DNA from: an uncultured Methylomonas sp.
GTDB lineage: Bacteria; Pseudomonadota; Gammaproteobacteria; Methylococcales; Methylomonadaceae
Reading direction: 5' to 3'
Length of the DNA: 64,000 nucleotides
Assembly: GCA_936941155.1 (NCBI GenBank)
Contig: CAKZJE010000117.1
Coordinates: 1-64,000, forward strand
Position numbers and translations under genes: made by a program. Each line of letters opens with the position of its first letter. The first letter of the stretch is position 1. The notes beneath the pieces are model-generated. The model made no database searches and was not told where the DNA came from. It was given only the letters and a program-made list of their open reading frames with translations. This document shows positions 18,027-27,989 of this stretch, piece after piece.

Positions 18027-18956
18027 ATGTATTACACAGCAAAAAAAAATAAATTCCTAAAGGTATGCTCGATCTTATGCTGCTCAACTGCGTTGTTTTT
18101 AACAGGATGTGCCACAACAGGAACGACAGCAACCAGCGGAACTGCTAAAACCAGTGAAGTTGATCCTTATGAAGATTTCAATCGTAACATGTTCAGCTTT
18201 AACAAAGCACTTGATGATTACGTTGCAAACCCTATTGTTGACGCTTATTCTTGGGTTACGCCAAGCTTTGTGCAAACAGGTATTGGCAATTTTTTTAGCA
18301 ATTTAAAAGACGTTAATGTGGTTTTGAATGACCTCATGCAAGCTAAATTTATGCAAGGTGGCGAAGATTTTGGACGCTTTCTGTTAAATAGCTCAATTGG
18401 CTTAGGCGGTTTGTTTGATATTGCAACGGATGCAGGCTTAGTCAAACATGAAGAAGATTTTGATCAAACCTTTGCAACGTGGGGCATTCCACAAGGGCCT
18501 TATTTGGTTTTGCCTGTGTTAGGGCCAACAACAGGTCGTGGTATTCCTGGCGGTATTCTTGATGTCGCAGCAAATCCTGCAAGCTATGTCGGAAAACCCA
18601 TTCAGATGTTAGCGTTATTGAATGAACGCGCCAATGCCGATAGCTCTATAAAAATCGTTGATGAAGCGGCTTTAGATCCTTATGTTTTTACCAGAGAAGG
18701 ATTTTTACAACGGCGTAACCATTTGATTACAGATGGAAAATCTGATTTGCTTGAAGAGTCTTTAGATACAGATGAGACAAGTGACAAAAAGAAAGTCACT
18801 GTTACGTTAGATTCATCGAATAAAAAAGAACCAAATAAAAAAGAATTTAAACAAGCAGTGGATGGCTTCACTGAGACTGAAAAGTCTTTTAATGCTACCA
18901 GCCAAGTTTTGAAAGCGGCTTCTGAAAAGTTAGAAAAACTCCCTAAATCTAAATAA
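18027..18956 (+). CDS. mlaA: MlaA (VacJ) family outer-membrane lipoprotein
   Basis: MlaA extracts misplaced phospholipids from the outer leaflet of the outer membrane and passes them to MlaC. The N terminus is a lipoprotein signal with lipobox LTGC, the lipidated cysteine being C28. The conserved MlaA core is obvious: DPYEDFNRNMFSFNKALDDY, then NFFSNLKDVNVVLNDLMQ, RFLLNSSIGLGGLFD, and GIPQGPYLVLPVLGP. A charged Lys/Ser/Thr-rich tail of about 80 residues (from 230 on) is longer than in E. coli MlaA. It lies 16 bases after hpnM, so the two form a lipid-transport pair next to hopanoid genes. Confidence 0.93.
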   Translation: MYYTAKKNKFLKVCSILCCSTALFLTGCATTGTTATSGTAKTSEVDPYEDFNRNMFSFNKALDDYVANPIVDAYSWVTPSFVQTGIGNFFSNLKDVNVVLNDLMQAKFMQGGEDFGRFLLNSSIGLGGLFDIATDAGLVKHEEDFDQTFATWGIPQGPYLVLPVLGPTTGRGIPGGILDVAANPASYVGKPIQMLALLNERANADSSIKIVDEAALDPYVFTREGFLQRRNHLITDGKSDLLEESLDTDETSDKKKVTVTLDSSNKKEPNKKEFKQAVDGFTETEKSFNATSQVLKAASEKLEKLPKSK

Positions 18957-18966
18957 GCTAAAAACT

Positions 18967-19000
18967 TTTCCTTCCCATGCTCTACTGCGTGGGAAGGAAA
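18967..19000. terminator. bidirectional stem-loop between mlaA and the TPR gene
   Basis: TTTCCTTCCCATGC (18967-18980) pairs with GCGTGGGAAGGAAA (18987-19000) through 14 base pairs with one G-T wobble and a six-base loop. It sits between the convergent ends of mlaA and the TPR gene. T runs are short on both sides. Confidence 0.75.
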
Positions 19001-19008
19001 GCAATAAA

Positions 19009-20400
19009 TTAACGCTTTAATTCAATTAATAAATTTTTTGCAGATTCTTTTTCTGAAAAGTTCTGTTCAGATTTTGCCAGTCCTTCCAATATTTCAATCG
19101 CCTTTTTCTTATTGCCAGTTTTTGCATAGCCATCAGCTAAATGAAACTGAATATCTCCTGCTTTAGGCACGACTGCTGCTGCTTTTTCTAAAACGACTAA
19201 ACCTTCTTTGGCATTGCCTTGCTTGACTAAAATATAACCATAAGTATCAGCAATTGTAGGTTCATTAGGAGCTTTCAAATACGCTTTTTTTGCAAGTGCT
19301 ACTGCCTGTGGATTTTTGCTTTTTACATACAAAATTGCCAAGTTATTCAAAGCAATAATATTGTCAGCATCAATCGCTAACATCGCTTTATAATGTTGTT
19401 CTGCCAGTTTAAGATCATTTTTTTGGATGTATAAATTGGCTACTTTCAGATGAATTGCCAAACTTTTAGGCGTTTTTGCACTTTCTTGTTCCAGCAAAAC
19501 GAGGGCCTCTGAAAGCTGTTTTTGAGCGATCATTAAATCAACTAAAGCAAACAAGACTCTTTCATTCGGTTGTGCTTTGTAAATTTGCCGATAAACTTCA
19601 ATGGCCTCATCACGTTTTTGCTCAGATAAATAAATATCGCCTTTTAACAATTTACCGGTGATTAAATTTGGAAATTGTTTATCTATTTTTTCAGCCAGCT
19701 CCATCGCCTCGGTATTGTTTTTCAATTTAATTAAATAAGCGGCTTTGGTAGTCAGGGCATCGGGATTATCAGGTGATAACTCTGCTGCTTCATTTAATAA
19801 TTTCATCACATCTTCTTGTTTATCGGTTTGCTCCATCAATAGTTTTGCTAAAAAGAGTCGATTGCCAACTTCTTTTGGGTTTTGAGCAATTTGTGCTGCT
19901 AAGGCTTTTTCTGCGGCGGATTTGTTGTTGTTTAAAATCTGTGTTTCTGCTAATAAACTAATGGCTAAACTATTATTTGGATAACGTTGACTAATCTCCT
20001 CAGCTAAAGGAAGAATTTTAGCGGCTTGTTTAGTCGCTGCATAAACTTGCCCTAAGATTTTAAAAACTTCTACTTCTGCTTGTTCAGAACCTTTTGCCTT
20101 TTGTAGAGCCAATACTAAAATTCGCTCCATTTCTTTTAAGTCTTTTTGCTTATTGGCAACGTCAGCTAAGATTAGATAAGCTCCAATCGCTTTATCATCT
20201 TGTGCAATTAGTTTGCTCGCTAGTATTTTTGCTTCAGCAAGCTTATTTTGCTTCATTAAATTTAGCATTTGTTGATACGCTGTTTTTGTATCAGTTTGCA
20301 CCTGCTGAGGTTGAGTGCTCGATTGAGATGGCGCAGCGGCTAATACAGATGGGGACAGTAAAAGACATAATGCGATGTTTTTAATTCTTTGGTTTTTCAT
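19009..20400 (-). CDS. periplasmic tetratricopeptide-repeat protein
   Basis: This 463-residue protein begins with a signal peptide (basic MKNQRIKN, hydrophobic core, ALA-type end near residue 23). The rest is a chain of TPR-like helix pairs about 34 residues apart, with recurring A-x-x-L-A and L-x-x-Y patterns. Recognisable repeats include AIGAYLILADVANKQKDLKE and NIIALNNLAILYVKSKNPQA. Such proteins scaffold envelope or exopolysaccharide assembly, but no partner is identifiable. It is downstream of fimV on the same strand, separated by a terminator. Confidence 0.8.
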   Translation of the reverse strand: MKNQRIKNIALCLLLSPSVLAAAPSQSSTQPQQVQTDTKTAYQQMLNLMKQNKLAEAKILASKLIAQDDKAIGAYLILADVANKQKDLKEMERILVLALQKAKGSEQAEVEVFKILGQVYAATKQAAKILPLAEEISQRYPNNSLAISLLAETQILNNNKSAAEKALAAQIAQNPKEVGNRLFLAKLLMEQTDKQEDVMKLLNEAAELSPDNPDALTTKAAYLIKLKNNTEAMELAEKIDKQFPNLITGKLLKGDIYLSEQKRDEAIEVYRQIYKAQPNERVLFALVDLMIAQKQLSEALVLLEQESAKTPKSLAIHLKVANLYIQKNDLKLAEQHYKAMLAIDADNIIALNNLAILYVKSKNPQAVALAKKAYLKAPNEPTIADTYGYILVKQGNAKEGLVVLEKAAAVVPKAGDIQFHLADGYAKTGNKKKAIEILEGLAKSEQNFSEKESAKNLLIELKR

Positions 20401-20463
20401 GGTTGATGTCTAAAAGTGAACTAAGGACGAGCTATTCTAGTTTGCTCATTGAAAAAACAATAT

Positions 20464-20501
20464 AAAAAAACCGCGCTTAAGATTTCCTAAGGGCGGTTTT
20501 T
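20464..20501 (-). terminator. intrinsic terminator downstream of fimV
   Basis: The arms AAAAACCGC (20466-20474) and GCGGTTTTT (20493-20501) are perfect inverses, with further CTTA/TAAG pairing inside after one mismatch. On the minus strand the hairpin follows the fimV stop by about 90 bases and ends in a seven-T run. Confidence 0.85.
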
Positions 20502-20591
20502 CTGTTTTACTTATACAGACTTTGCATTGCAATGTTGCTATGTTGCTATGTTTTATTTCTACTGTATTCAGTATTATACGAGCAAGGAGTG

Positions 20592-23500
20592 CTACGATAA
20601 GCTATCGAGAATTCCTTGAGCGACTACTTTTTGCTCATTAGTTCCTTCTTTTAGCACCTTTTCAGCCATAGCCCTTGCAGCCTCTAAATCACCCATATCA
20701 ATAAAAGCCATTGCTAAATCTAATTTGGTTTCCAAAACATCCATATTATCTAAATCAGCAAATTCGCTATCTTGAGCAGAGCCTCCGACATTAAATTCAA
20801 AGGTTTTACTTGGAGTATCTAAATCATTGATGTTATCTGTGTCAGTGCTGTCAAAAGCTGATAAATCAAACACAATGTCTTCGCCTGCATCATGCGGCTT
20901 TTCAGATTCTGACGGTAAGCCAAATTCAGCATTAAAAGCAGATAAATCAAACTCTACCTCTTCTGGCTCTGCATTACTTGTGGAAGAGTCTGCATCGTCA
21001 AATGCAGACAAGTCAAACTCGACTTCTGCTTCTGCGTTCGTTGAGGAAGTTTCATCAAATGCAGACAAATCAAACTCTTCTACTGCTGCTTTTGTTGTGT
21101 TTGCAGGCTCTGCGTCAAATGCAGACAAGTCAAACTCGGCTTCTTCTGGTTCTGCATTCGCTGAAGGTTCAGTATCAAAAGCAGATAAATCAAATTCTTC
21201 TGTTGTCGTTTCTATTTCTCCCTTGCTAGAAGATTCAGTATCAAATACGGATAAATCAAATTCTTGTGCTGCATTATTTGAGTTGTCCGTTTCAGCAGCC
21301 GGATCTTCGTCAAACATGGATAAATCAAAGTCTACATTGCTTGCAGGAGCTTTTACTTCTTTTTCGGCAACAGTTTCAACAGCAGGCTCTTTGTCAAACA
21401 TAGATACATCAAAATCCACATTGTTTGTAGGAGCTTCTACTTCTTTTTCAGTAACAGTTTCAGCAGCAGGTTCTTCGTCAAACATGGATAAATCAAAATC
21501 CATATTATTCGCAGGAGGCTCTGGTTCTTTTACAGGAACTGCTTTAGGTGGTTCTGGGTCAAACATGGATAAATCAACACCATTATCATCTGCTACATTT
21601 TTTTCCAAGGTAGCTTTTGTGTCTATATCATCTGTTTGAAAAGTTGCTTTTTTGTTTTCAGATTCTTCCGTGTTATCAAAAGTAGACAAATCTTCATCGA
21701 AGTTGTTATCAGCGATTTGTTTTAATTCTTCTACTTCAGCGTCATTAATACCTTGGCTTTCGGCTGTATTTTCATCTTCATCTGGAACAATTAACAAGGG
21801 CGAGTTTGGAATAATTTCATGTCCCATTTCTGCCACTTTTGACCAGAAAGAGCGATTCGACCTTTTTCCTGCATCCGCTAATTCACGCACATACTCTTCA
21901 AAGCCTTTCGCATTGCCATTTACACAAAAGATTTCTAATAATTTAAATTTACATTCATCGCGATCTGGTAAATCAACAATTGCTTGACGAATTAACTCTT
22001 CAGCTTGCTGATAACGTCCATAAGCTAAATAAACATCGGCTTCAGAGATAGGATCGACTTCATCTTGGTCAACTTCAAACGCATCAAAATCGTTGTCATC
22101 ACTTAAAAATGAACTTTCACCACCAAACATAAAAGACGAATTGTCGTCTATTCCAGCAACAGAGAATTCATCTTCATCTTCTGGCAGATTAATTTCACTG
22201 TTTTCAGAGAACATGCTTTCTACTTCAGTTGACTTTTCAACTTTACGTTTGCGCCAAAATAACCAGCCTAACAATCCAACAGCAAAAACGCCACCACTCG
22301 CAACAGCCAAAGTATAGGGGTCTGAAAGCAAGTCTTCTTCAACAGCAATAGGCTCAGGAGCAATAACCCTAGGTTTACGAGGTGCAACATGAGCAGCCAT
22401 CGCAGCAGGAGGAGGTCCAGAGACTTGAGGTGTTGTTGCTGCTCTCGCTTTTAAGTCAGCAGTAGCTTTAGCTGCATCTGCTTCAGCCTTTGCTTTTAAG
22501 ACGGCATCTTCTTTTGCTTTTAAATCTGCCGCAGCTTTAAGTTTTGCTTCGGCTTCCGCTTTTGCTTTTAAATCTGCCGCAGCTTTGAGTTTTGCTTCAG
22601 CCTCAGCTTTTGCTTTTAAATCTGCGGCTGCTTTAAGTTTTGCTTCGGCTTCAGATTTTGCTTTTAAATCTGTTTCAGCTTTAAGTTTTGCTTCGGCTTC
22701 AGCTTTTGCTTTTAAATCCGCAGCAGCTTTAAGTTTTGCCTCAGCTTCGGTTTTAGCCTTTGCGTCCGCTTCTGCTTTCGCTTTTAACTCAGCTGCAGTT
22801 TTTCCTTTAGCGGCTTCTGAGTCTGCCTTTGCTTTTAATTCAGCATCCGTTTTAGCTTTTAATTCTGCTGTGGTTTTGGCTTTAGCATCCGTTTCTGTTT
22901 TTGCTTTTAACTCAGCTGCGGATTTTCCTTTAGCGGCTTCTGCGTCTGCTTTTGCTTTTAATTCAGCATCCGTTTTAGCTTTTAAATCTGCGGCGGCTTT
23001 AGCATCTGCCTCTGCTTTTGATTTTTGCTCAGCATCCGCTTTCGCTGTTTCAGCATCAGATTTTGCTTTTAATTGCGCAACTTTTGCGTCTGTTTCTTTT
23101 TGAGTTTTTAATAACGCTTCATCTTTTGTTGTTTTTGTTTTTTCAGAGTCACTCGTTTTAGCTTTTAAGCTTTTTTCGAGAGCTGCTAATTGTTTATCTT
23201 TTAAAGCCAATATTTCTTTCATAGTGGCTATTTGGTCTTGCATTTTCTTTAATTGAATCTGCAAGTCTTGATTCGCATCGCTTAGTTTATTAGCACTTTC
23301 TTGTTCTGCTAGTTTTGCTTCAGCAGAGATAGGAGATGCCTCATAAGTTTTCGCAATTTTATGTTCATGTGGCGGCCTTAAAGTAAGCTTAGTTGCTGCT
23401 CTTTTTGCTCGGAATTGTTTTTTTGCGGTTTTCTCAAATTCTTTTTTAGGAGTCGATGTAACTTTTTTCCAAGTTTTGTGCGGTTTTGCTATAGCCGCAT

Positions 23501-24776
23501 TTTTGCTGGGTTCACTCGATTCTGTTTTGAGAATAGATTCTTTAGAAGGAATTTTTAATACCTGATCTGCCCGCAAAGAATCCATATTGTCATCGTAAAA
23601 AGCCTCTGGATTTGCTTTGTAGATGGCTAACATCATTTGCTCAACAGAAATATCTGAATCAGCATTTACTTCTTTGGCAATTCGATAAAGATTTATTTTC
23701 TTTTTAGTAGGCCCATACTCTTTAGTAATTTTTATAGAATCAGCAGGTGTAGATGCTGCTACTTTTACGGCACTATCACCATCTTTATCAGTTTCTTTTT
23801 TAACTTCAGCAGGTGCTTCTTTCTTGATTTCAACAGGAGCTTCTTTTTTGACTTCAGCAACGACTGTTTTAGGTTTTTCTGAGGCAGCAGAAACGGCTAG
23901 ATTTTGTGGAGCTTTCTTTTGTGCAACAGTGTCAGTGTGAACTTTTGCTGGTTTTTTGGCAGCGGTGGTTTCTTTGGTTGTTTTTGTAGTACTTACGATC
24001 CGATCTTGCGCTTTAACAGCTCCATCTTTATCTATAACAGAATCTACAGCGGCAGATGCGACTTTAGTTTTTTCCAGAGCAATCGGTTTTGCAACGACTG
24101 TAAGCTGTTTTTCTTCTGCAATAACCGTTGTTTTGGCAGGCTCTATTCTTAACGCATCTATTTTGGCTGCTGGCGATGTTTTTTCAATTGTAGTGTTTGC
24201 ATTTACAATTTCTGTTGTTGCTTTAACAGCAGGCACAGCAACAGCTGCTTTTACAGCTTCTTCTTTGGCTTCAACGTGCTTAGTGACAACAGGCTCAATT
24301 ACTTTTTTTGTAGAAACAGTTTTTTCTTCTGAGGCAGTAGAACGGCTGCTTTTTTTGTAAGAAGAGGCTGTAGATTGAGGGTAACTCGAAGGAGGATCAA
24401 CCAAAACAGTAAACTCGCGGACAAGTCTGCCATTAGGCCAAGTCACCTCAAGAAGTAAATCTAAAAACGGCTCTTTTAGAACTTCTGTTGACGTTAATTT
24501 AATAACCACTGAGCCATTTGCTTTCACTTCAGGTTTAAACTTTATTTTGGAAAGAAAATAACTCCATGGCACACCCTGTGCGTCAAAAACTTCAGGTGCT
24601 GCAAGTCTGACTTTTATGTCAGACGCATCTTCATTTCCCGAAACGACCAAAGCAATTTCTGCCTTTAAGTTCTGATTAAGGGCAGAATGCAATTTAATAT
24701 CGCCAATCCCTAACGAATGACCACTGGCAGGAACCAGTAGTGATACAGCCGCTAAAGCTTTAGTTAAATTGCGCAC
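20592..24776 (-). CDS. fimV: FimV-type polar hub / pilus assembly protein
   Basis: FimV is an inner-membrane protein with a periplasmic peptidoglycan-binding part and a cytoplasmic TPR part; it organises the cell pole and supports type IV pilus function. In order: signal peptide; conserved FimV N domain ([19 protein letters not shown]); a LysM-like segment around residues 345-410; a coiled coil; a very long Ala/Lys/Glu repeat tract (roughly 520-790); one transmembrane helix near 818-838; an acidic cytoplasmic part with about twelve DLSxFD motifs (about 1029-1305); and the C-terminal FimV TPR-like domain ([17 protein letters not shown]). I chose the GTG at 24776 with AAGGAG upstream, trimming 20 residues. 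At 1394 residues it is longer than the roughly 900 known in Pseudomonas. Its place downstream of asd is conserved in gammaproteobacteria. Confidence 0.93.
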   Translation of the reverse strand: MRNLTKALAAVSLLVPASGHSLGIGDIKLHSALNQNLKAEIALVVSGNEDASDIKVRLAAPEVFDAQGVPWSYFLSKIKFKPEVKANGSVVIKLTSTEVLKEPFLDLLLEVTWPNGRLVREFTVLVDPPSSYPQSTASSYKKSSRSTASEEKTVSTKKVIEPVVTKHVEAKEEAVKAAVAVPAVKATTEIVNANTTIEKTSPAAKIDALRIEPAKTTVIAEEKQLTVVAKPIALEKTKVASAAVDSVIDKDGAVKAQDRIVSTTKTTKETTAAKKPAKVHTDTVAQKKAPQNLAVSAASEKPKTVVAEVKKEAPVEIKKEAPAEVKKETDKDGDSAVKVAASTPADSIKITKEYGPTKKKINLYRIAKEVNADSDISVEQMMLAIYKANPEAFYDDNMDSLRADQVLKIPSKESILKTESSEPSKNAAIAKPHKTWKKVTSTPKKEFEKTAKKQFRAKRAATKLTLRPPHEHKIAKTYEASPISAEAKLAEQESANKLSDANQDLQIQLKKMQDQIATMKEILALKDKQLAALEKSLKAKTSDSEKTKTTKDEALLKTQKETDAKVAQLKAKSDAETAKADAEQKSKAEADAKAAADLKAKTDAELKAKADAEAAKGKSAAELKAKTETDAKAKTTAELKAKTDAELKAKADSEAAKGKTAAELKAKAEADAKAKTEAEAKLKAAADLKAKAEAEAKLKAETDLKAKSEAEAKLKAAADLKAKAEAEAKLKAAADLKAKAEAEAKLKAAADLKAKEDAVLKAKAEADAAKATADLKARAATTPQVSGPPPAAMAAHVAPRKPRVIAPEPIAVEEDLLSDPYTLAVASGGVFAVGLLGWLFWRKRKVEKSTEVESMFSENSEINLPEDEDEFSVAGIDDNSSFMFGGESSFLSDDNDFDAFEVDQDEVDPISEADVYLAYGRYQQAEELIRQAIVDLPDRDECKFKLLEIFCVNGNAKGFEEYVRELADAGKRSNRSFWSKVAEMGHEIIPNSPLLIVPDEDENTAESQGINDAEVEELKQIADNNFDEDLSTFDNTEESENKKATFQTDDIDTKATLEKNVADDNGVDLSMFDPEPPKAVPVKEPEPPANNMDFDLSMFDEEPAAETVTEKEVEAPTNNVDFDVSMFDKEPAVETVAEKEVKAPASNVDFDLSMFDEDPAAETDNSNNAAQEFDLSVFDTESSSKGEIETTTEEFDLSAFDTEPSANAEPEEAEFDLSAFDAEPANTTKAAVEEFDLSAFDETSSTNAEAEVEFDLSAFDDADSSTSNAEPEEVEFDLSAFNAEFGLPSESEKPHDAGEDIVFDLSAFDSTDTDNINDLDTPSKTFEFNVGGSAQDSEFADLDNMDVLETKLDLAMAFIDMGDLEAARAMAEKVLKEGTNEQKVVAQGILDSLS

Positions 24777-24846
24777 TTTGCTCTCCTTCAAAATTGTTAC
24801 CACAGTCTCGTACCGTGCATAGTCAAATATACTCACTAATCTTAGA

Positions 24847-25869
24847 CTAGATGTAATTTTTTACCAGTTCTTCTGCAATTTGAACGCTGTTTAATGCAGC
24901 ACCTTTACGCACATTATCAGCAACAACCCATAAATCAATTCCTTTTGGGTGAGAAATATCTTCGCGAATTCTGCCGACAAACGTGGCATCTTGCCCTGCG
25001 GATTCTGTGACAGCTGTGGGGTAGCTGCCGTTGACGCGCTCGTCCATTAACTGCACTCCAGGTGCATTGCGTAGTAAATCTCGCACCTGTTCTGCCGTAA
25101 TTTTATCTCTAGTTTCAATATGCACTGCTTCAGAATGTCCAAAGAAAACCGGCACACGCACGGCAGTTGCATTTACTTTAATATTAGCATCGCCCATGAT
25201 TTTTTGGGTTTCCCACACCATTTTCATTTCTTCTTTGGTGTAACCATTTTCCATAAACACATCAATTTGTGGCAACACGTTAAAGGCGATTTGCTTTGGA
25301 TACACTTCCGCTTTAATCGGTTTCATATTTAACAAATTCATGGTTTGCGTGGCTAATTCTTCAATCGCTTCTTTGCCTGTACCAGAAACGGCTTGATAAG
25401 TGCAAACATTAATTCGTTCTATGCCCACTGCATCGTAAATTGGTTTTAATGCCACTAACATTTGAATTGTAGAGCAATTTGGATTAGCAATAATGCCACG
25501 ATTTTTATAATCAGCGATTTTCTCAGGATTCACTTCTGGCACGACTAACGGAATATCATCGTCATAGCGAAACTGTGAAGTATTGTCGATCACAATACAG
25601 CCAGCAGCAGCGGCTTTAGGTGCATATATTTCTGAAACAGAAGCTCCGGGTGAAAACAACCCAATTTGCGCTTTAGAAAAATCAAATGTTTCTAAATCTT
25701 CCACTTTTAAAGTTGCGCCTTTGAAAGTTAGGCGTTTGCCAACTGAACGACTGCTCGCCAGTGCGTAAACTTTTCCAACAGGAAAATTACGTTCTTCCAA
25801 AATTGACAGCATGGCTTCGCCCACTGCGCCCGTTGCGCCAACTACGGCGACATCGTAAGTTTTACTCAT
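24847..25869 (-). CDS. asd: aspartate-semialdehyde dehydrogenase
   Basis: Asd reduces aspartyl phosphate to aspartate semialdehyde with NADPH, feeding lysine, threonine, methionine and diaminopimelate synthesis. The nucleotide-binding GATGAVGE is at residues 11-18. The catalytic cysteine C132 sits in [10 protein letters not shown]. The 340-residue length and overall pattern match the non-enterobacterial Asd type. The start overlaps the leuB stop by 4 bases, so leuB-asd are coupled, the order seen in Pseudomonas and relatives. fimV follows 70 bases later. Confidence 0.96.
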   Translation of the reverse strand: MSKTYDVAVVGATGAVGEAMLSILEERNFPVGKVYALASSRSVGKRLTFKGATLKVEDLETFDFSKAQIGLFSPGASVSEIYAPKAAAAGCIVIDNTSQFRYDDDIPLVVPEVNPEKIADYKNRGIIANPNCSTIQMLVALKPIYDAVGIERINVCTYQAVSGTGKEAIEELATQTMNLLNMKPIKAEVYPKQIAFNVLPQIDVFMENGYTKEEMKMVWETQKIMGDANIKVNATAVRVPVFFGHSEAVHIETRDKITAEQVRDLLRNAPGVQLMDERVNGSYPTAVTESAGQDATFVGRIREDISHPKGIDLWVVADNVRKGAALNSVQIAEELVKNYI

Positions 25870-26957
25870 ACAACTGCTCCAGTCTGTAACGCAGCAACCA
25901 CTGCATCACCCATTTGTGAAGTGCTGACTTTAGTCATGCCTTCGGAAAAAATATCGGCGGTACGCACATTGGCATCCAACGCACTATTCACAGCAGCTTC
26001 AATCCGCTCTGCTGCTTCGGTTAAATTAAAGGTATAACGTAACATCATGGCAGCGGAAAGAATTGTTGCTATTGGATTAGCAATTCCCTTGCCAGCAATA
26101 TCCGGCGCAGAACCATGAATCGGTTCATACATGCCTTTGCCATTTGCATCCAGTGACGCAGAAGGCAGCATCCCAATCGAACCCGTCAGCATTGCCGCAG
26201 CATCCGATAACACATCACCAAATAAATTTGAAGTGACCATCACATCAAACTGTTTTGGCGCGCGCACTAATTGCATGGCGGCGTTATCAACATACATGTG
26301 CGATAGCTGAACATCAGGATATTCTTTATTGAGGTCGGTCATTACTTCACGCCACAATTCAGTGCATTCCAAAACATTGGCTTTATCCACTGAGCAGAGT
26401 TTTTTATTACGTTTTTGCGCAATTTTAAAAGCCGAACGTCCGATACGACGAATTTCTGACTCGCTATAAACGGCGGTGTTAAAGCCTTGCCGCTCGCCGT
26501 TTTCTAAAATCCGAATTCCGCGTGGCTGACCAAAATAAATCCCGCCGGTTAATTCGCGCACAATCATTAAATCTAAACCAGAAACCAATTCAGGTTTTAA
26601 ACTGGAAGCATCGGCTAATTGTGGATATAAAATCGCTGGACGCAAATTGGAAAACAATCCCAAAACCGAACGCAATCCTAATAAGCCTTTTTCTGGGCGC
26701 ACGGAAATATCCAATGATTCCCATTTTTTGCCACCGACTGCGCCGAGTAAAATCGCGTCCGCGCTTTTCACTAAATCAATGGTTTGTTGTGGAAACGGGG
26801 TTTCATACACATCATAAGCCGCGCCGCCGATGAGTCCGTTTTCAAATTCCAAACCTAAATTCATTTGGCTATTCAAAACGTTTAAAACTTTAATCGCTTC
26901 CGCCATTATTTCAGGGCCGATACCGTCGCCTGCTAATACTGCAATTTTTTTTGTCAT
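25866..26957 (-). CDS. leuB: 3-isopropylmalate dehydrogenase
   Basis: LeuB oxidises and decarboxylates 3-isopropylmalate to 2-oxoisocaproate with NAD+, the third step of leucine synthesis. Motifs: [13 protein letters not shown] at the N terminus, [10 protein letters not shown], the substrate-binding [10 protein letters not shown], the metal-binding [17 protein letters not shown], and the NAD-binding [14 protein letters not shown]. At 363 residues it is of normal length. It is coupled to asd. Its upstream flank holds a leftover leuD 3' end 26 bases away, showing that leuD once abutted leuB directly. Confidence 0.97.
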   Translation of the reverse strand: MTKKIAVLAGDGIGPEIMAEAIKVLNVLNSQMNLGLEFENGLIGGAAYDVYETPFPQQTIDLVKSADAILLGAVGGKKWESLDISVRPEKGLLGLRSVLGLFSNLRPAILYPQLADASSLKPELVSGLDLMIVRELTGGIYFGQPRGIRILENGERQGFNTAVYSESEIRRIGRSAFKIAQKRNKKLCSVDKANVLECTELWREVMTDLNKEYPDVQLSHMYVDNAAMQLVRAPKQFDVMVTSNLFGDVLSDAAAMLTGSIGMLPSASLDANGKGMYEPIHGSAPDIAGKGIANPIATILSAAMMLRYTFNLTEAAERIEAAVNSALDANVRTADIFSEGMTKVSTSQMGDAVVAALQTGAVV

Positions 26958-26983
26958 TTATTCAAAACCTTCTATTTAAAATC

Positions 26984-27037
26984 TTATGCCGCAAACAACC
27001 AAGGCGCACGTTTTGTCCGTTCGGTTCTGCTTTAACT
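26984..27037 (-). pseudogene. leuD: remnant of a second leuD 3' end
   Basis: Read on the minus strand, this stretch encodes TERTKRAPWLFAA followed by TAA. It aligns with the C terminus of the intact leuD product, [12 protein letters not shown]. The DNA shares blocks such as AACCAAGG and GCACGTTTTG with 27998-28018, and several differences are synonymous (GCA/GCG for Ala, TTA/TTG for Leu). Homology fades at about 27037, six bases before the end of the putative toxin gene. The fragment ends 26 bases before leuB. It looks like the original leuD end, displaced when new DNA carrying a leuD end plus the Panacea pair arrived. Confidence 0.8.
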
Positions 27038-27042
27038 ACCAA

Positions 27043-27477
27043 TTATGTATGTTTCTTTAATGATGGAGATACTCTGTGTTCTGGGTCATACCAAAACAGT
27101 TTTGCTATATTTCCATGTTTGATAGCAATAAATCTTGGTTTTCCTCCTAAATGAAACGAAAACAAGTTTTCTGCCTCATCATCTAAAGCTAATTCTGTGA
27201 GTCTATCTATAGCTTCTTTGGATAACCTGCCCGTATCCGACAATGAATGATGCTGTTTTCCAGTAATTTCATTCCAACTCATGCTGTCAAAATCATGTAA
27301 TTTGCTGATTATAGTCAGTTCTTCATTTTGACCTTTAGGCCATTTAAATATACCGCCTTTATCCGTTGTAGAAAAACGCCAAACAGGTTTGTCATCTGTT
27401 GTTTTTTCTACAGTTCTTACCGTTTTTGTGTCAGGTTTATTGACTGCACTTTTAGCTACTTTCTTATTTTTACTCAT
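27043..27477 (-). CDS. putative toxin partner of a Panacea (DUF4065) antitoxin
   Basis: This 144-residue protein has a basic, lysine-rich N terminus (to about residue 30) and then a compact domain with WRFSTTDKGGIFKWP, FDSMSWNEITGKQHH and a C-terminal FWYDPEHRVSPSLKKHT. I do not recognise a named toxin fold, but the pattern is a conserved one. It overlaps the upstream DUF4065 gene by 4 bases. In Panacea systems the DUF4065 protein neutralises many unrelated toxins encoded next to it, so this is the likely toxin. The order antitoxin then toxin fits. It is inserted between leuD and leuB. Confidence 0.6.
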   Translation of the reverse strand: MSKNKKVAKSAVNKPDTKTVRTVEKTTDDKPVWRFSTTDKGGIFKWPKGQNEELTIISKLHDFDSMSWNEITGKQHHSLSDTGRLSKEAIDRLTELALDDEAENLFSFHLGGKPRFIAIKHGNIAKLFWYDPEHRVSPSLKKHT

Positions 27478-27917
27478 GTTAATGAACTATAATATTCCAT
27501 CATAGAATTAAGCGTTATTTCATTAAAACCTCGTTCTAAATCACCTAAACCTTTTCTTGCCTCTATCCAAGGAGCTTCTGAATGAGTCTGATCGCTTAAC
27601 CATTGTGCTGATTTATCTCCATAAGCTTTTAATACAACTTCAATTGTCTCTTTTTGGTCTTTGTTTAGTTTGCCTTTAGCAAATTCAGCAAAATTGTCTG
27701 CTTGAACTTGGAATTGACCTCTATGTTTATCATATAAATCCCTACAAACAGGACCATTTGACCAAGCTTCAATTTGGCTATTAAAAATAGGCTTGTCATC
27801 CCATACTAATGACCAGGCTTGACAGTAATAAACAAGTTTTTGCAGTTTCATTGCTGACATTGTGCCTTTTTTATCAAGTATATATGTAGCCACATCAAAA
27901 ACATTTACGTTATTCAT
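27474..27917 (-). CDS. panA: Panacea-domain (DUF4065, GepA/SocA-like) antitoxin
   Basis: The 147-residue protein shows the DUF4065 pattern: DVATYILDKKGTMSAMKLQKLVYY near the start, WSLVWDDKPIFNSQIEAW, then NGPVCRDLY, and a C-terminal LSDQTHSEAPWIEARKG. Panacea proteins act as antitoxins or proteolytic adaptors and pair with diverse toxins. The frame is open to 27950, but I chose the ATG at 27917, which is preceded by AAGGAG at a good distance. It overlaps the downstream toxin-like gene by 4 bases. It lies 72 bases beyond the leuD stop, co-directional with the leucine genes. Confidence 0.8.
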   Translation of the reverse strand: MNNVNVFDVATYILDKKGTMSAMKLQKLVYYCQAWSLVWDDKPIFNSQIEAWSNGPVCRDLYDKHRGQFQVQADNFAEFAKGKLNKDQKETIEVVLKAYGDKSAQWLSDQTHSEAPWIEARKGLGDLERGFNEITLNSMMEYYSSLT

Positions 27918-27989
27918 AATCATCTCCTTTTTAGCAACTCTTCTAAACAAAAAAGCAAATCGTCTGAAATATAGTGCGGTTATGATTCA

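Noticed and set aside
20827-21639. 270-codon plus-strand open frame with SNADKSNS repeats
   Set aside because: It is antisense to the DLSxFD repeats of fimV; repetition in one frame keeps the opposite frame free of stops.
22585-23103. 172-codon plus-strand open frame rich in Ser, Ala and Phe
   Set aside because: It is the antisense shadow of the Ala/Lys repeat tract of fimV; the repetitive pattern simply mirrors that tract.
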